A stretch of 64,000 nt of DNA, taken from assembly GCF_000621545.1 (NCBI RefSeq), contig NZ_JHYA01000002.1:1-64000 (forward strand), given 5' to 3'. Position numbers and translations under genes: made by a program. Below are positions 1-8,410 of this stretch, in pieces. Each line of letters starts with the position of its first letter. The stretch's first letter is position 1. The notes under the pieces are model-generated. The model had not been told where the DNA came from. It did no database searches and worked only from the letters and a program-made list of their open reading frames with translations. This stretch comes from Anaerovibrio lipolyticus LB2005 (lineage in GTDB: Bacteria; Bacillota; Negativicutes; Selenomonadales; Selenomonadaceae).

Positions 1-1
1 T

Positions 2-337
2 GCCCTTTTAGATTTTAAACAGGCTGATTATGGCCGGGTGCTGGAAAATATCGTATATTTGGAGTTGTTGCGCCGTGGCTATCATGTGTCTGTTGGCAAA
101 GTTGGAACTTTGGAGGTGGACTTTGTTGCCAGTAAGGCAGAGAGAAAGGTGTATTTTCAGGTATCGGCCTCTGTTTTGGATGATACCACTAGAGAAAGGG
201 AGTTGAAACCATTGCGGGCTATTCCCGATGCTTATGAAAAGGTACTATTAACTATGGATAAGATATATATCAAGGATTATGAAGGCATAAAAAATGTAAA
301 TATTATAGATTTCTTATTAGAAAGTGAGTGTTACTGA
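2..337 (+). CDS. C-terminal part of an AAA-family ATPase (DUF4143-type)
   Basis: The reading frame is open from the left edge of the window to the stop at 337, so this is the 3' end of a gene that starts upstream. The visible segment has the signature of the DUF4143 domain found at the C-terminus of bacterial AAA ATPases: a 'GRVLENIVYLELLRRGY' stretch, then 'VGK' and 'EVDFVA', the nuclease-like core where Glu-Val-Asp sits in a beta strand, and a 'YFQVSASVLDD' strand. It ends in a hydrophobic 'NIIDFLL' tail. Such ATPases are common accessory genes of unknown function. The ATPase half is outside the window, so completeness of the gene cannot be judged. Confidence 0.7.
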   Translation, partial: ALLDFKQADYGRVLENIVYLELLRRGYHVSVGKVGTLEVDFVASKAERKVYFQVSASVLDDTTRERELKPLRAIPDAYEKVLLTMDKIYIKDYEGIKNVNIIDFLLESECY

Positions 338-477
338 CACGCCTATCTGTTGTCAGACTGCTATTGTATTCTTATGAAGAATTTTCTGCTACGTCATTTT
401 CTTTCTACGGTTTTACAGAAGAGCTACTGAAGGTGGCAGCAGATGAAAATGTTTTGTTGGTGGAAGATGAAGTTTAG
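328..477 (+). pseudogene. Remnant of an ATPase C-terminus
   Basis: A 49-codon frame opens with GTG at 328, overlaps the end of the preceding gene by 10 bases and stops at 477. Its second half reads 'FSFYGFTEELLKVAADENV', then 'LLVEDEV'. That resembles the extreme C-terminus of DUF234/archaeal-type ATPases ('..SGFTEELLE.A.E.GV.LVDLEEL'). There is no ribosome binding site and no ATPase core, so it is most likely a decayed fragment left by recombination between ATPase genes. The assignment rests on recalled similarity over about 25 residues. Confidence 0.35.
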
Positions 478-511
478 CATTCTACCATTGAATAGAAAGG
501 ATTTATAATTA

Positions 512-931
512 ATGCTTTTTAAGAAAAAAATAACTTGGTGCGTCTTGACCATATTGTGGCTGGGGTTGATGTTTTTTCTTTCCCATCAGAATGGGCCGGA
601 CACCTTTAATACCAGTCATGGGTTTACGGTGTGGCTGGCTAAGCTATTGGGGGTAAATGTAGAGTGGCTTCATGGTGTTGTAAGAAAGACGGCCCATGTT
701 GTATTATATCTGGTTTTGGTGTTGATGATTTGTGGCTGGCAGGTTTTGGCTGGGCGGAAGATGTGGTTAGCCCTGGCTCTGGCTATTGTTTTCTCTGTGA
801 TTGATGAGGGGACCAAGCCATTGGTGGTTGGACGGCACTGTGATATTGAAGATATCCTGCTCAATGATATGGGAGCTGTATTGGGCTATGTAATTGCCAG
901 ATTTATAAAGCTGGATAGACGGTTAGATTAA
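512..931 (+). CDS. VanZ-like membrane protein
   Basis: A 139-residue integral membrane protein with about four hydrophobic segments (residues about 7-25, 62-80, 84-100 and 116-132). The VanZ family pattern is visible: 'SHQNG' after the first helix, 'RKTAHVVLY' (Arg-Lys-x-x-His) in the middle, an acidic 'DEGTK' where most members have 'DEx.Q', then 'GRHCDIEDILLNDMGAVLG' with Asp and Asn in the last helix. VanZ homologues contribute to low-level teicoplanin resistance in some hosts, but most chromosomal copies have no assigned role. The gene stands alone, followed by a strong terminator. Confidence 0.8.
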   Translation: MLFKKKITWCVLTILWLGLMFFLSHQNGPDTFNTSHGFTVWLAKLLGVNVEWLHGVVRKTAHVVLYLVLVLMICGWQVLAGRKMWLALALAIVFSVIDEGTKPLVVGRHCDIEDILLNDMGAVLGYVIARFIKLDRRLD

Positions 932-938
932 GAATAAG

Positions 939-980
939 GTTCGGAGTATGTTGATGGTTCGGCATTCTCCGAACTTTTTT
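939..980 (+). terminator. Rho-independent terminator after vanZ-like gene
   Basis: An 8-bp perfect stem (GTTCGGAG at 939-946 with CTCCGAAC at 967-974) is followed directly by six T residues. Confidence 0.85.
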
Positions 981-995
981 GTATTGTATGTGCTA

Positions 996-1024
996 TTGAG
1001 ATTTTTACTATACCTATGTATAAT
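996..1024 (+). promoter_or_regulatory. Sigma-70-type promoter of the tat-ubi-folD operon
   Basis: TTGAGA at 996-1001 and TATAAT at 1019-1024 are separated by exactly 17 bases, 41 bases before the tatA start codon. A TG lies directly upstream of the -10 box. Confidence 0.7.
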
Positions 1025-1064
1025 TTAAGGTGAAATTTTGTGTTAAGTATACGGAGGATATCTT

Positions 1065-1268
1065 ATGTTTGGTGGATTTGGCGTACCAGAGCTTATTTTA
1101 ATTTTAATTATTGGTCTTGTTATTTTTGGACCTGGCAAATTGCCTGATATTGGCAAGGCCTTTGGCAAGAGCATTAAGGAATTTAAGTCTGCACAGAGCA
1201 GCAGTGATGATAAGGATACTATCAATATTACTGCTGAGTCTAAAGAAAAATCCAAGGATGAAGCATAA
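1065..1268 (+). CDS. tatA: Sec-independent translocase TatA/E
   Basis: A 67-residue protein with the TatA layout: a short periplasmic N-terminus, one transmembrane helix ('[18 protein letters not shown]', with the conserved Phe-Gly-Pro hinge at its end), an amphipathic helix ('[14 protein letters not shown]'), then a charged, acidic tail. TatA oligomers form the conduit for folded proteins with twin-arginine signals. GGAGGA lies just upstream of the ATG. tatC begins three bases after the stop, so this is a minimal TatAC system; no tatB is present. Confidence 0.92.
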   Translation: MFGGFGVPELILILIIGLVIFGPGKLPDIGKAFGKSIKEFKSAQSSSDDKDTINITAESKEKSKDEA

Positions 1269-1270
1269 TT

Positions 1271-2041
1271 ATGAGTGCAGATGAAGAAAAGTTAGAGGAT
1301 ATTGAATCAGAGGGCATGGCTGAAAATGAGGAAATCACCAGCCCGGAGAATGATGATGAAATGTCCATTATTGACCATCTCACAGAGCTGAGACGGCGTC
1401 TTATTCGCTGCGTTGTGGCGGTCCTGTTGGGAAGCTGTATAACCTATGCCTTTGATGAGGAAATAATGCAGTTTTTGCTGGCACCGGCGGGAAAACTATA
1501 TTTTATGCATCCCGGCGAGGCCTTTTTTTCCTATGCAAAGGTGGTATTGTTTTCCGGATTTCTATTAGCTACTCCGGTGGTTTTTTATGAAATCTGGCGT
1601 TTTTTTGTGCCGGCCTTTACCAGGCGGGAGCGGATGGTGCTGGGAATCATGGTCCCAAGCTCCATTATGTTGTTTTATGCTGGACTGGCCTTTTCATTTT
1701 TCCTCATAGTTCCTATTGGAATAAAATTCTTTATGGGGATGGGTTCAGAGGATTTATCGCCACTGTTTTCCATTGAGAAGTATCTTGATTTTATAATTAC
1801 ATTCCTGCTGCCCTTTGGGCTGGCCTTTGAGTTGCCATTGATTATTATAATTATGGCGGCCATTGGGCTGGTAACTTCCCAACAGCTCAAAAAGTATTTC
1901 AGGTATGTATTTTTTGTTTCTTTCATTATTGGTGCCCTGCTGACACCGCCGGATATAGTGTCTCAGATCACTTTGGCGCTGCCACTGACGGTACTCTATG
2001 GATTGAGTTATTTGGTTGTAAGATTTGTTTTGAGAAAGTAG
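1271..2041 (+). CDS. tatC: Sec-independent translocase TatC
   Basis: A 256-residue polytopic membrane protein. After an acidic N-terminal extension of about 30 residues it has the family start 'MSIIDHLTELRRRLIRC', six predicted helices, and the 'FYEIWRFFVPAFTRRER' loop after helix 2 that takes part in twin-arginine signal binding. 'FGLAFELPLIIIIMA' in the fourth helix region holds the conserved Phe-Glu-Leu-Pro. The acidic extension is longer than usual. It is co-transcribed with tatA upstream and ubiD downstream (10-base gap). Confidence 0.93.
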   Translation: MSADEEKLEDIESEGMAENEEITSPENDDEMSIIDHLTELRRRLIRCVVAVLLGSCITYAFDEEIMQFLLAPAGKLYFMHPGEAFFSYAKVVLFSGFLLATPVVFYEIWRFFVPAFTRRERMVLGIMVPSSIMLFYAGLAFSFFLIVPIGIKFFMGMGSEDLSPLFSIEKYLDFIITFLLPFGLAFELPLIIIIMAAIGLVTSQQLKKYFRYVFFVSFIIGALLTPPDIVSQITLALPLTVLYGLSYLVVRFVLRK

Positions 2042-2051
2042 GAGGCTAAGC

Positions 2052-3512
2052 ATGGCTTTTAAGGATTTACGGGAGTTTATTGCTGAATTGGAGAGCCGCG
2101 GTTTGCTGAAGCGTATTAAGACTGAGGTGGACTGTGAGCTGGAAATCACAGAGATAACGGACCGGGTATCCAAAATGGAAGGGGAGAAAAATGTCGCTCT
2201 GCTCTTTGAGAATGTAAAGGGCTACGATATGCCGGTGCTCATGAATGCTTTTGGCAGCATGGAGCGTATGGCTATTGCCTTTGGTGTGGAAAAACTGGAT
2301 GATATAGCGGATGAGCTGAGGGAAATCCTGCGTCTCCCTTACATTTCCGTTTCCCATAAAATGGATTTGCTCAGCATAATTCCAACTGCCAAGGGCGCTA
2401 TTAATTTCCCTAAGTATGTGAAGAAGGCACCTTGTCAGGAAGTGGTTATCACCGATAATCCATCTCTGGACAAGTTCCCGATTTTGAAGTGCTGGCCTCA
2501 GGATGGTGGTCGCTTCATTACCTTGCCGTTGATTTTTACCAAGAATCCAAATACGGGAAAGCGGAATGTGGGTATGTACCGCCTTCAGAAGTACGACAGT
2601 AAAACCACTGGTATGCACTGGCATATCCATAAAAACGGCGCGGACAACTACCGTGACACCAAGGCTATGGGGGCGCAGCGTATGGAGGTGGCAGTAGCCA
2701 TCGGTACTGATCCTGTGGTAACCTATGCTGCAACAGCTCCACTTCCTCGTGATATTGATGAAATGGTATTTGCTGGCTTCCTCCGTCACAAGGGCGTGGA
2801 AATGGTAAAGTGCAAAACCGTTGATGTAGAGGTTCCTGCCCACGCAGAGATTATTCTGGAGGGCTATGTAGATGTGGATGAAACCCGTTGGGAGGGACCA
2901 TTTGGTGACCATACGGGCTATTATTCCCTGGCAGATTATTACCCTGTATTCCATATCACTTGCATTACCCATAGAAAGAACCCTATTTATCCGTCCACTA
3001 TTGTGGGCAAGCCTCCTATGGAGGACTGCTTCCTGGCAAAGGCCACGGAGCGTATTTTCCTGCCACTTCTTCAGCAGGCGATTCCGGAGATTATCGACAT
3101 AAATATGCCATTGGAGGGCGTATTCCACGACTGTATTTTCGTATCCATCAAGAAAACCTATCCTATGCAGGCCAAGAAGGTTATGAATGCCCTGTGGGGA
3201 ATGGGACAGATGATGTTCATAAAGATGATTATTGTAGTGGATGCCCATGTTGACGTGCAGAATCCAAAGGAAGTATGGTGGCGCGTATTCAATAACATCG
3301 ATGCCAAGCGTGATTTGGTAATGGTAGAGGGTCCTCTTGATGTTCTTGACCATTCCTCTCCTATGGCAAAATGGGGTACTAAGGTGGGCATTGATGCTAC
3401 CAAATCCTGGCCGGAGGAAGGTCATACCCGTGAGTGGCCTGATGAAATTGAAATGACCCAGGATATAAAGGATTTGGTGGACTCAAAGTGGAAGGAGCTT
3501 GGACTTGACTGA
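2052..3512 (+). CDS. UbiD-family decarboxylase (menaquinone pathway)
   Basis: A 486-residue member of the UbiD family of prenylated-FMN-dependent decarboxylases. Visible hallmarks are the N-terminal 'DLREFIAELESRGLLKRI', 'MYRLQKYDSKTTGMHWHIHK' (metal/prFMN region), 'GPFGDHTGYYS' with the E-x-P-F-G-D-H-T-G-Y signature, and 'TIVGKPPMEDCFLAKATERI'. In anaerobes using the futalosine route, UbiD homologues decarboxylate the naphthoate intermediate, and the UbiA-like gene that overlaps the 3' end supports that role. The start ATG follows AGGAGG. No ubiX-type flavin prenyltransferase gene lies in the window, so prFMN must come from a gene elsewhere. Confidence 0.88.
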   Translation: MAFKDLREFIAELESRGLLKRIKTEVDCELEITEITDRVSKMEGEKNVALLFENVKGYDMPVLMNAFGSMERMAIAFGVEKLDDIADELREILRLPYISVSHKMDLLSIIPTAKGAINFPKYVKKAPCQEVVITDNPSLDKFPILKCWPQDGGRFITLPLIFTKNPNTGKRNVGMYRLQKYDSKTTGMHWHIHKNGADNYRDTKAMGAQRMEVAVAIGTDPVVTYAATAPLPRDIDEMVFAGFLRHKGVEMVKCKTVDVEVPAHAEIILEGYVDVDETRWEGPFGDHTGYYSLADYYPVFHITCITHRKNPIYPSTIVGKPPMEDCFLAKATERIFLPLLQQAIPEIIDINMPLEGVFHDCIFVSIKKTYPMQAKKVMNALWGMGQMMFIKMIIVVDAHVDVQNPKEVWWRVFNNIDAKRDLVMVEGPLDVLDHSSPMAKWGTKVGIDATKSWPEEGHTREWPDEIEMTQDIKDLVDSKWKELGLD

Positions 3513-4380
3513 CAGTATGAATAGTTTTTGGCAGAAGATGGATGCTCATTTGAACAATGTGGCATTCTATCAAACTGTATTTTCCCTTCCCTTTGCATAT
3601 ATGGCGGCTTTTCTGGCTGCTGATGGCAAGCCGGATATTATGATAATGGTTTGGATTACCCTTACCATTGTGGCGGCTCGCAGTGCGGCCTTGGCACTGG
3701 ATAACCTTATTGATCTGAAATACGATGTGGACCAGCCACGATTTAAGGGACGTCCAATGGTGGCTGGCCAGCTCAATAAAAAGGATATTTATCTGTTGGT
3801 GGCCATTTGCTTTGCAGTGCTGATATTTTCCGTGTTGCAGCTGGATCCAATCTGCATTAAGTTGCTGCCGGTGGCGGCATTGCCATTTATAGTTTATCCA
3901 TATATGAAGCGCATAACCTGTTTTTGCCACTACGTGTGTGGTATTGCAGTGGCCATGGCGCCTGCCGGGGGCTGGGTAGCGGTTACAGGCACCATTGACT
4001 GGCCTATGATCGTTCTGTTCGTGGCAGTGGCTCTCTGGATAGGGGGCTTTGATGTGGTATATGGTGCCCAGGATGAGGAATTTGATAAGGCCCACGGCCT
4101 TCATTCCATGGCTACAGCTATTGGGGCCAAGAATGCCCTGCTTTTGGCTAAGCTAACCCATGTGGTGTGCCTTGGGATATTCGTTTATATGGGTACTCTC
4201 TTTGAGCTGGGGGCTATTTATTATTTGGGCGTGGTAGTTTCTGCGGCTGTGCTTTATTACCAGCACCGCCTGATTGCTATCAAGGGCTTTGGTGCCTTTA
4301 CAAGAGAGTATTACATGCGAAATGGCATAGTATCTGTGGCCATGTTTTTCTTTACCTTGGCCAGTGTATTTTTGAAGTAA
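3505..4380 (+). CDS. UbiA-family polyprenyltransferase (MqnP-like)
   Basis: A polytopic membrane prenyltransferase of about 291 residues. The two Asp-rich Mg-diphosphate motifs are present: 'ALDNLIDLKYDVDQPR' (N-D-x-x-D type) and 'GGFDVVYGAQDEEFDKAHG' (D-x-x-Y-x-x-x-D type). It should attach a polyprenyl tail to the aromatic menaquinone precursor, working with the UbiD protein encoded upstream. The frame is open from a TTG at 3499, but GGAG at 3494-3497 is best spaced for the TTG at 3505; ATG 3517 is possible. The gene starts inside the ubiD coding region, so translation is probably coupled. Confidence 0.87.
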   Translation: MTDSMNSFWQKMDAHLNNVAFYQTVFSLPFAYMAAFLAADGKPDIMIMVWITLTIVAARSAALALDNLIDLKYDVDQPRFKGRPMVAGQLNKKDIYLLVAICFAVLIFSVLQLDPICIKLLPVAALPFIVYPYMKRITCFCHYVCGIAVAMAPAGGWVAVTGTIDWPMIVLFVAVALWIGGFDVVYGAQDEEFDKAHGLHSMATAIGAKNALLLAKLTHVVCLGIFVYMGTLFELGAIYYLGVVVSAAVLYYQHRLIAIKGFGAFTREYYMRNGIVSVAMFFFTLASVFLK

Positions 4381-4397
4381 GATTGGGAGTGTAAGTT

Positions 4398-5261
4398 ATG
4401 ACGGTAAGATTATTGGAAGGCAAGTTTTTTGCGGCTAAAATCCGTGAGGAGGCAGGCAAGAGGGCTGCTCAGCTAAAGGAGAAATATGGCGTTACTCCTG
4501 GATTGGCAGTTATTATTGTAGGGGAAAATCCCGCTTCCCAGGTTTATGTGAGGAATAAGCACAAGGCCTGTACTGAGCTGGGCTTTTATTCCGAGGGCGT
4601 GGAAATGCCTGAAACCACTACCCGCGAGGAGCTTCTTGCTGAAATCAACCGTCTTAACAATGACCCTAAAATTCATGGTATTTTGGTTCAGCTTCCACTT
4701 CCTAAGGCTTTGCAGCCTTATGAGTCCGAGGTGCTGGAGGCAATTAACCCATTGAAGGATGTAGATGGCTTCCACCCTGTTAATGTGGGTCGTCTGGTAA
4801 CCGGTCAGAAGGCTCTCGTACCGTGTACACCACATGGCTGTATCCGTATGCTGGAGCTGGCTGAGATTCCTATGGAGGGAGCCAAGGCTGTGGTTATTGG
4901 CCGCAGCAATATTGTGGGCAAGCCAATGCTCCACCTGCTTTTGGGCAAAAATGCCACCGTTACCATCTGTCATTCCCGTACTAAGAATCTGGCAGAGGTG
5001 GTAAAGGAAGCTGATATCGTGGTTGCCGCCGTGGGCAAGCCAAGGTTTGTCACTGCGGACATGATTAAGCCGGGAGCCACCGTAATCGATGTGGGTATAA
5101 ACCGCATCGCACCTAAAAAGCTGGTGGGGGATGTGGATTTTGACGCAGTTAAGGAAGTCGCTGGTGCCATCACCCCAGTTCCAGGCGGTGTAGGTCTGCT
5201 CACCATCGCTATGCTGATGCAGAATACAGTAGATGCAGCTGAGCTGCAGTTAAATAAATAA
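4398..5261 (+). CDS. folD: Methylene-THF dehydrogenase / methenyl-THF cyclohydrolase
   Basis: A 287-residue FolD with the expected full length. It interconverts 5,10-methylene-, 5,10-methenyl- and 10-formyl-tetrahydrofolate. Signatures seen are '[13 protein letters not shown]' (the Tyr and Lys of the cyclohydrolase site), 'GILVQLPLP', '[13 protein letters not shown]', '[11 protein letters not shown]', the NAD(P) motif '[19 protein letters not shown]' and '[14 protein letters not shown]'. It is the last gene of the tat-ubi operon, followed by a terminator. Functionally it belongs with fhs and the metF-like gene at 15.4-17.9 kb. Confidence 0.95.
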   Translation: MTVRLLEGKFFAAKIREEAGKRAAQLKEKYGVTPGLAVIIVGENPASQVYVRNKHKACTELGFYSEGVEMPETTTREELLAEINRLNNDPKIHGILVQLPLPKALQPYESEVLEAINPLKDVDGFHPVNVGRLVTGQKALVPCTPHGCIRMLELAEIPMEGAKAVVIGRSNIVGKPMLHLLLGKNATVTICHSRTKNLAEVVKEADIVVAAVGKPRFVTADMIKPGATVIDVGINRIAPKKLVGDVDFDAVKEVAGAITPVPGGVGLLTIAMLMQNTVDAAELQLNK

Positions 5262-5270
5262 GCAATAAAA

Positions 5271-5301
5271 AACCTCCTTCAGTTTGGCTGAGGGAGGTTT
5301 T
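5271..5301. terminator. Bidirectional terminator between folD and the HTH gene
   Basis: A perfect hairpin (AACCTCC-TTCAG, loop TTTGG, CTGA-GGGAGGTT) has A-rich sequence on the left and T-rich sequence on the right. It can therefore serve both the + strand folD operon and the convergent minus-strand regulator. Confidence 0.8.
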
Positions 5302-5304
5302 AGT

Positions 5305-5733
5305 TTAATCCAGAAGCTTCGTTTCTCCAAGCTTATCCAATAAGAGATTTGTTTCCAATACGGAAAGCTTATTTTCCAGGGCATGCCATATTACACTATC
5401 CCAGCTGTTGCGCACATAGAGCCTTTCGACCTTTGCATAATATAAGAGGTGTTGTGTTTCATCTGGTGTCAGTCCCATGGCAATGGCCAGTGCCAATATT
5501 TTATTTCGGGAGGTATTTTTACGGCCCGCGAAAATGTGATAGGCATATACCTTATCCAGACCGGATTGTTCAATTATGAGGGCTTTGTTTAGCCCTTTTT
5601 CTTTTATAAGCTCCTCCAGATGCTCACTCAAGGTTTGATTAACAAGCTCGGAATTATTGGTAGTCAGGTAATCTTCAACCCGCTTTGATTCGCTTAGTTC
5701 ATGCTCCAGACTGGCAGTAGTTTTATTTTTCAT
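5305..5733 (-). CDS. HTH regulator partnered with Ser/Thr kinase
   Basis: A 142-residue soluble protein with an XRE-like helix-turn-helix in the middle: 'LSEHLEELIKEKGLNKALII', then 'SGLDKVYAYHIFAGRK', followed by a C-terminal helical part ('KILALAIAMGLTPDETQHLLYYAK'). It is transcribed divergently from the kinase gene at 5819 with 85 bases between the start codons, which suggests one functional unit in which the regulator may control, or be phosphorylated by, the kinase. GGAGGGG precedes the ATG. The DNA target is unknown; the intergenic region is the obvious candidate. Confidence 0.7.
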   Translation of the reverse strand: MKNKTTASLEHELSESKRVEDYLTTNNSELVNQTLSEHLEELIKEKGLNKALIIEQSGLDKVYAYHIFAGRKNTSRNKILALAIAMGLTPDETQHLLYYAKVERLYVRNSWDSVIWHALENKLSVLETNLLLDKLGETKLLD

Positions 5734-5818
5734 GGCCCCTCCAACAGAAATGATGTATTATTATATTAATCTATGTGGGTATGATAATATACTTTAGCAA
5801 ATAAAGCAAGGTGGTATT

Positions 5819-7279
5819 ATGGGGCAGGACAACTCCAAAACCGCCATACAGCTGGCGGAGGAATTTATACAAAGTAAATATGAAAAAGTGCGTCTGCTCC
5901 ACCGGACAGAGAAGGCAGAGGTATGGCTGGCTGCCGACAGCACAGGCAGTTTTGTGGTTATAAAATATATTAGGCTGGCTAATCTGCCCTATTCGTCCCT
6001 TAAGGCAATGGGCAAATCCCTGTGGCCGGAGGTTATATACTGTGCAGAGGATGAAGCCTCAACCATCGTGGTGGAGGAATTTATAAACGGGGAGTCCTTT
6101 GAGGAGCTGCTGGCAAACAAGAGGTATTTGACGGAGGCAAGGGCAAAAGAGCTGCTATTACAGCTTTGTGACGGCCTAATTATGCTCCATAATGCGGGAA
6201 TAATTCATCGGGATATCAAGCCGTCCAATATAATTTTGCAGGCTGTTGGCGGGCATGACTTTGTCAGGCTCATAGATTATGATGCTGCCCGTACTGTAAA
6301 GGAGGATCAAAGGGAAGATACCCGTTTGTTGGGAACTAAGGGGTACGCACCTCCGGAGCAATACGGATATGGTCAGACGGATCAGCGCAGTGATATTTAT
6401 TCCTTGGGTATCACCTTTAAGGAGATGCTGGGAGAGAATTATAATGGCTGGCTAAGCCCAATACTGCAAAAATGCACCGAAGTGGATGCACGCAGTCGTT
6501 ACCAATCCGTTGCAGAACTAAAGAATGATTTGCTCTATCATAGACGGAACAAGCTGCTAAAGGTGGCAGGAATTGTGGCAGCATCCATGGTGGTTGTGCT
6601 TGTAATATGGTCTAACGGGCAGCATTCCTATCAAGAAAAAATCATTCCTCCAGCAGTGGAAGAAATCATGGAGGAAGTAAAAGAAAAGGTGCCTCTTCCT
6701 CCCGTAGAGGAAAAGACACCTGAGGTTGAAAAGGATAAGGTTCCATCACAGGAAAATGGCCCTGTACCAGCTGAGAATAAGCCAAACACCCCAGAGAATA
6801 ACTCAGCGCCAAAGAAAGAAAAAGCTGATAATGAGACAACAGGCCAAAATGCTGTTTATGCCAAGTATTATTTTAATGGTGAACGGCAGGGGGAGTGGAC
6901 GGATAGATTTGATAAACCAAGAAATGATTGGGGGACGTTTTTTACAATTCCCCCTAATATATGGAAAAATTGGGATGACTCTTATCCAAATGACTGGGAA
7001 GTACGGGTCACTGTGGAAAATAAGAGCAATAAGCCGTGGGAAAATCCCCATCTTAGTGTATGGACCACAGATGGTGTGGGGGGAGAGTCAAAGGACTATT
7101 ATGGAAATACTTTGGCACCGGGTGAAAGCTGTGTATTTGTGGTTCCACTGAATGAGTTCAGATTGCCTGCCCTGCATAAGGAGAGGCGAAGACAGGAAAT
7201 GCATTTCCAATTATATGCCTCGGGAGATCAGATGCTTTTTGGTGAAAAAGCAGAAATGGATTTTGAACTGGAAAAATAA
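5819..7279 (+). CDS. Membrane Ser/Thr protein kinase with extracytoplasmic domain
   Basis: 486 residues. The kinase domain (about 20-240) has the ATP-anchoring Lys in 'VVIKYI' (about residue 49), the catalytic loop 'HRDIKPSN' (about 130-137) and 'YAPPEQ' in the APE position. Two features are atypical: the glycine-rich loop is replaced by 'LLHRTEKAEVWLA' with no glycines, and the DFG motif reads Asp-Tyr-Asp ('LIDYDAAR'). One transmembrane helix follows ('VAGIVAASMVVVLVIW', about 249-264), then a Pro/Glu-rich linker and a C-terminal domain rich in Trp and beta-like segments. The inside kinase with an outside sensor domain suggests envelope sensing, but the ligand is unknown. A strong terminator follows. 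Confidence 0.82.
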   Translation: MGQDNSKTAIQLAEEFIQSKYEKVRLLHRTEKAEVWLAADSTGSFVVIKYIRLANLPYSSLKAMGKSLWPEVIYCAEDEASTIVVEEFINGESFEELLANKRYLTEARAKELLLQLCDGLIMLHNAGIIHRDIKPSNIILQAVGGHDFVRLIDYDAARTVKEDQREDTRLLGTKGYAPPEQYGYGQTDQRSDIYSLGITFKEMLGENYNGWLSPILQKCTEVDARSRYQSVAELKNDLLYHRRNKLLKVAGIVAASMVVVLVIWSNGQHSYQEKIIPPAVEEIMEEVKEKVPLPPVEEKTPEVEKDKVPSQENGPVPAENKPNTPENNSAPKKEKADNETTGQNAVYAKYYFNGERQGEWTDRFDKPRNDWGTFFTIPPNIWKNWDDSYPNDWEVRVTVENKSNKPWENPHLSVWTTDGVGGESKDYYGNTLAPGESCVFVVPLNEFRLPALHKERRRQEMHFQLYASGDQMLFGEKAEMDFELEK

Positions 7280-7298
7280 ATAGTGGCTATAAAAAATT

Positions 7299-7336
7299 GT
7301 CCCAGCGGGTAAACAAACCCTGCTGGGACATTTTGT
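7299..7336 (+). terminator. Terminator after the kinase gene
   Basis: A long near-perfect hairpin (TGTCCCAGCGGGT with ACCCTGCTGGGACA) is followed by TTTTGT. Confidence 0.85.
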
Positions 7337-7360
7337 ATAATTTCGTTGAACACAGTTTGT

Positions 7361-7409
7361 AGCCTTCCCCTATGGGGAAGGTGTCAGCCTTATAGGCTGA
7401 CGGATGAGG
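7361..7409. repeat. Double-palindrome intergenic repeat (REP-like)
   Basis: Two perfect 8-bp hairpins lie side by side: CCTTCCCC-tat-GGGGAAGG (7363-7381) and GTCAGCCT-tat-AGGCTGAC (7383-7401), then GGATGAGG. This layout resembles short palindromic repeats scattered in many Firmicute genomes. Only one copy is seen in this window. It lies just after the 3' end of the minus-strand HTH gene and could also act as a transcript end. Confidence 0.55.
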
Positions 7410-7424
7410 TCTCTCTACCCATTA

Positions 7425-7760
7425 TTAGTGGTTTTCCTGCTCATACACGGCATTAAGGGTAATATCCACAATATCCTTGCCGGATTCGCTTAAATCAAGA
7501 TACTTTCGGAGCTGCCCGCTAATATGGGGAGATACTTCCCGTACCTTGCTTTCAAGTGTTGATTCCTCACGGCCAAGCAGGTAATCGACACTGACATTAA
7601 ATAGGACAGCCAGTTCATTTAGCTTTCGTACAGGTTTGATGTCGCCACTTTCATACTTGTTATAGGCTGTTCGAGTGATACCAAGATATTTGGCCACATC
7701 TTCCTGGGAAAGCTGCTTTATTTTTCGAAGCTCCCGCAGCCGGGACGCTGTAATATCCAT
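7425..7760 (-). CDS. XRE-family HTH regulator
   Basis: 111 residues. The N-terminal 65 residues form a classic Cro/C1-type helix-turn-helix: 'LRELRKIKQLSQEDVAKYLG', then 'TRTAYNKYESGDIKP', ending 'LAVLFNVSVDYLLGRE'. The C-terminal 45 residues form a helical dimerisation-like tail. It is divergent from the secreted-protein gene at 7943. The target is not known; self-regulation at the intergenic region is the usual pattern of the family. Confidence 0.85.
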   Translation of the reverse strand: MDITASRLRELRKIKQLSQEDVAKYLGITRTAYNKYESGDIKPVRKLNELAVLFNVSVDYLLGREESTLESKVREVSPHISGQLRKYLDLSESGKDIVDITLNAVYEQENH

Positions 7761-7942
7761 ACGAAATCACTCCTTACTTAAATAAGTATAGGGATTATTT
7801 GTCGTATGAAAAAGCCGTGATTTTAAGTTAAAATATTCTTTATACTAAAGCAGGATTTTTGATAATTAATGTTGAAATAGTGAGTTAAAGTTACTTAGAG
7901 CGTGAAGCAACACAATTATTATTTTATAAGGGAGATGAAAAA

Positions 7943-8344
7943 ATGAAATACTTATCTAACGTAAGAAAATTATTCTTTTTCTTAACCTTCATGCTTTTTG
8001 TTATTGGATTCCAATCCCATATCGAAGCATCTGATTTTTACCTTGGCGAATATTCTGATGGAAACACGGCTTATCTCATGACAGGAAGTATTAAAGAATC
8101 ATCAGGCTATGATGGTGGGGATAGATATGATTGTTATGTAAAAATAGTAATCCCTAATGCCGATGATTATGAGACAACACATTACAGCATAAGTTATAAT
8201 CAAGTCCTTTCGATGCAACGCGATGGAGAGTATTTATATACATTGCGTACTATGTACGATTTTTTTACCACACATCCAGTTGAAAAAAATTTAGTATCAT
8301 ATATAAATAAACATTACAGGGTACCTTACGGTAAACCAATATAA
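7943..8344 (+). CDS. Secreted protein of unknown function
   Basis: 133 residues. It has a clear signal peptide: a basic start, a hydrophobic 'LFFFLTFMLFVIGF' core and a likely cleavage after 'IEAS'. The mature part is small, polar and rich in Tyr and Asp ('YLGEYSDGNTAYLM', 'YDCYVKIVIP'), consistent with a beta-rich fold. GGGAGATG precedes the ATG. It pairs with the next gene, which also encodes a small exported protein, 66 bases downstream. I do not recognise the family. Confidence 0.6.
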   Translation: MKYLSNVRKLFFFLTFMLFVIGFQSHIEASDFYLGEYSDGNTAYLMTGSIKESSGYDGGDRYDCYVKIVIPNADDYETTHYSISYNQVLSMQRDGEYLYTLRTMYDFFTTHPVEKNLVSYINKHYRVPYGKPI

Positions 8345-8410
8345 TTTGGTAAGATTTAATAATATATTGAAAAAATATTAGTAGAAGTATTATACAGAGG
8401 AGGAATTACT

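Noticed and set aside
2067-3425. 452-codon minus-strand frame opposite ubiD
   Set aside because: The + strand gene is a clear UbiD protein; the antisense product has no recognisable domain.
7361-7409. Possible CRISPR or attachment site from the double palindrome
   Set aside because: Only one copy, no spacers, no cas or integrase genes; it fits a dispersed palindromic repeat better.
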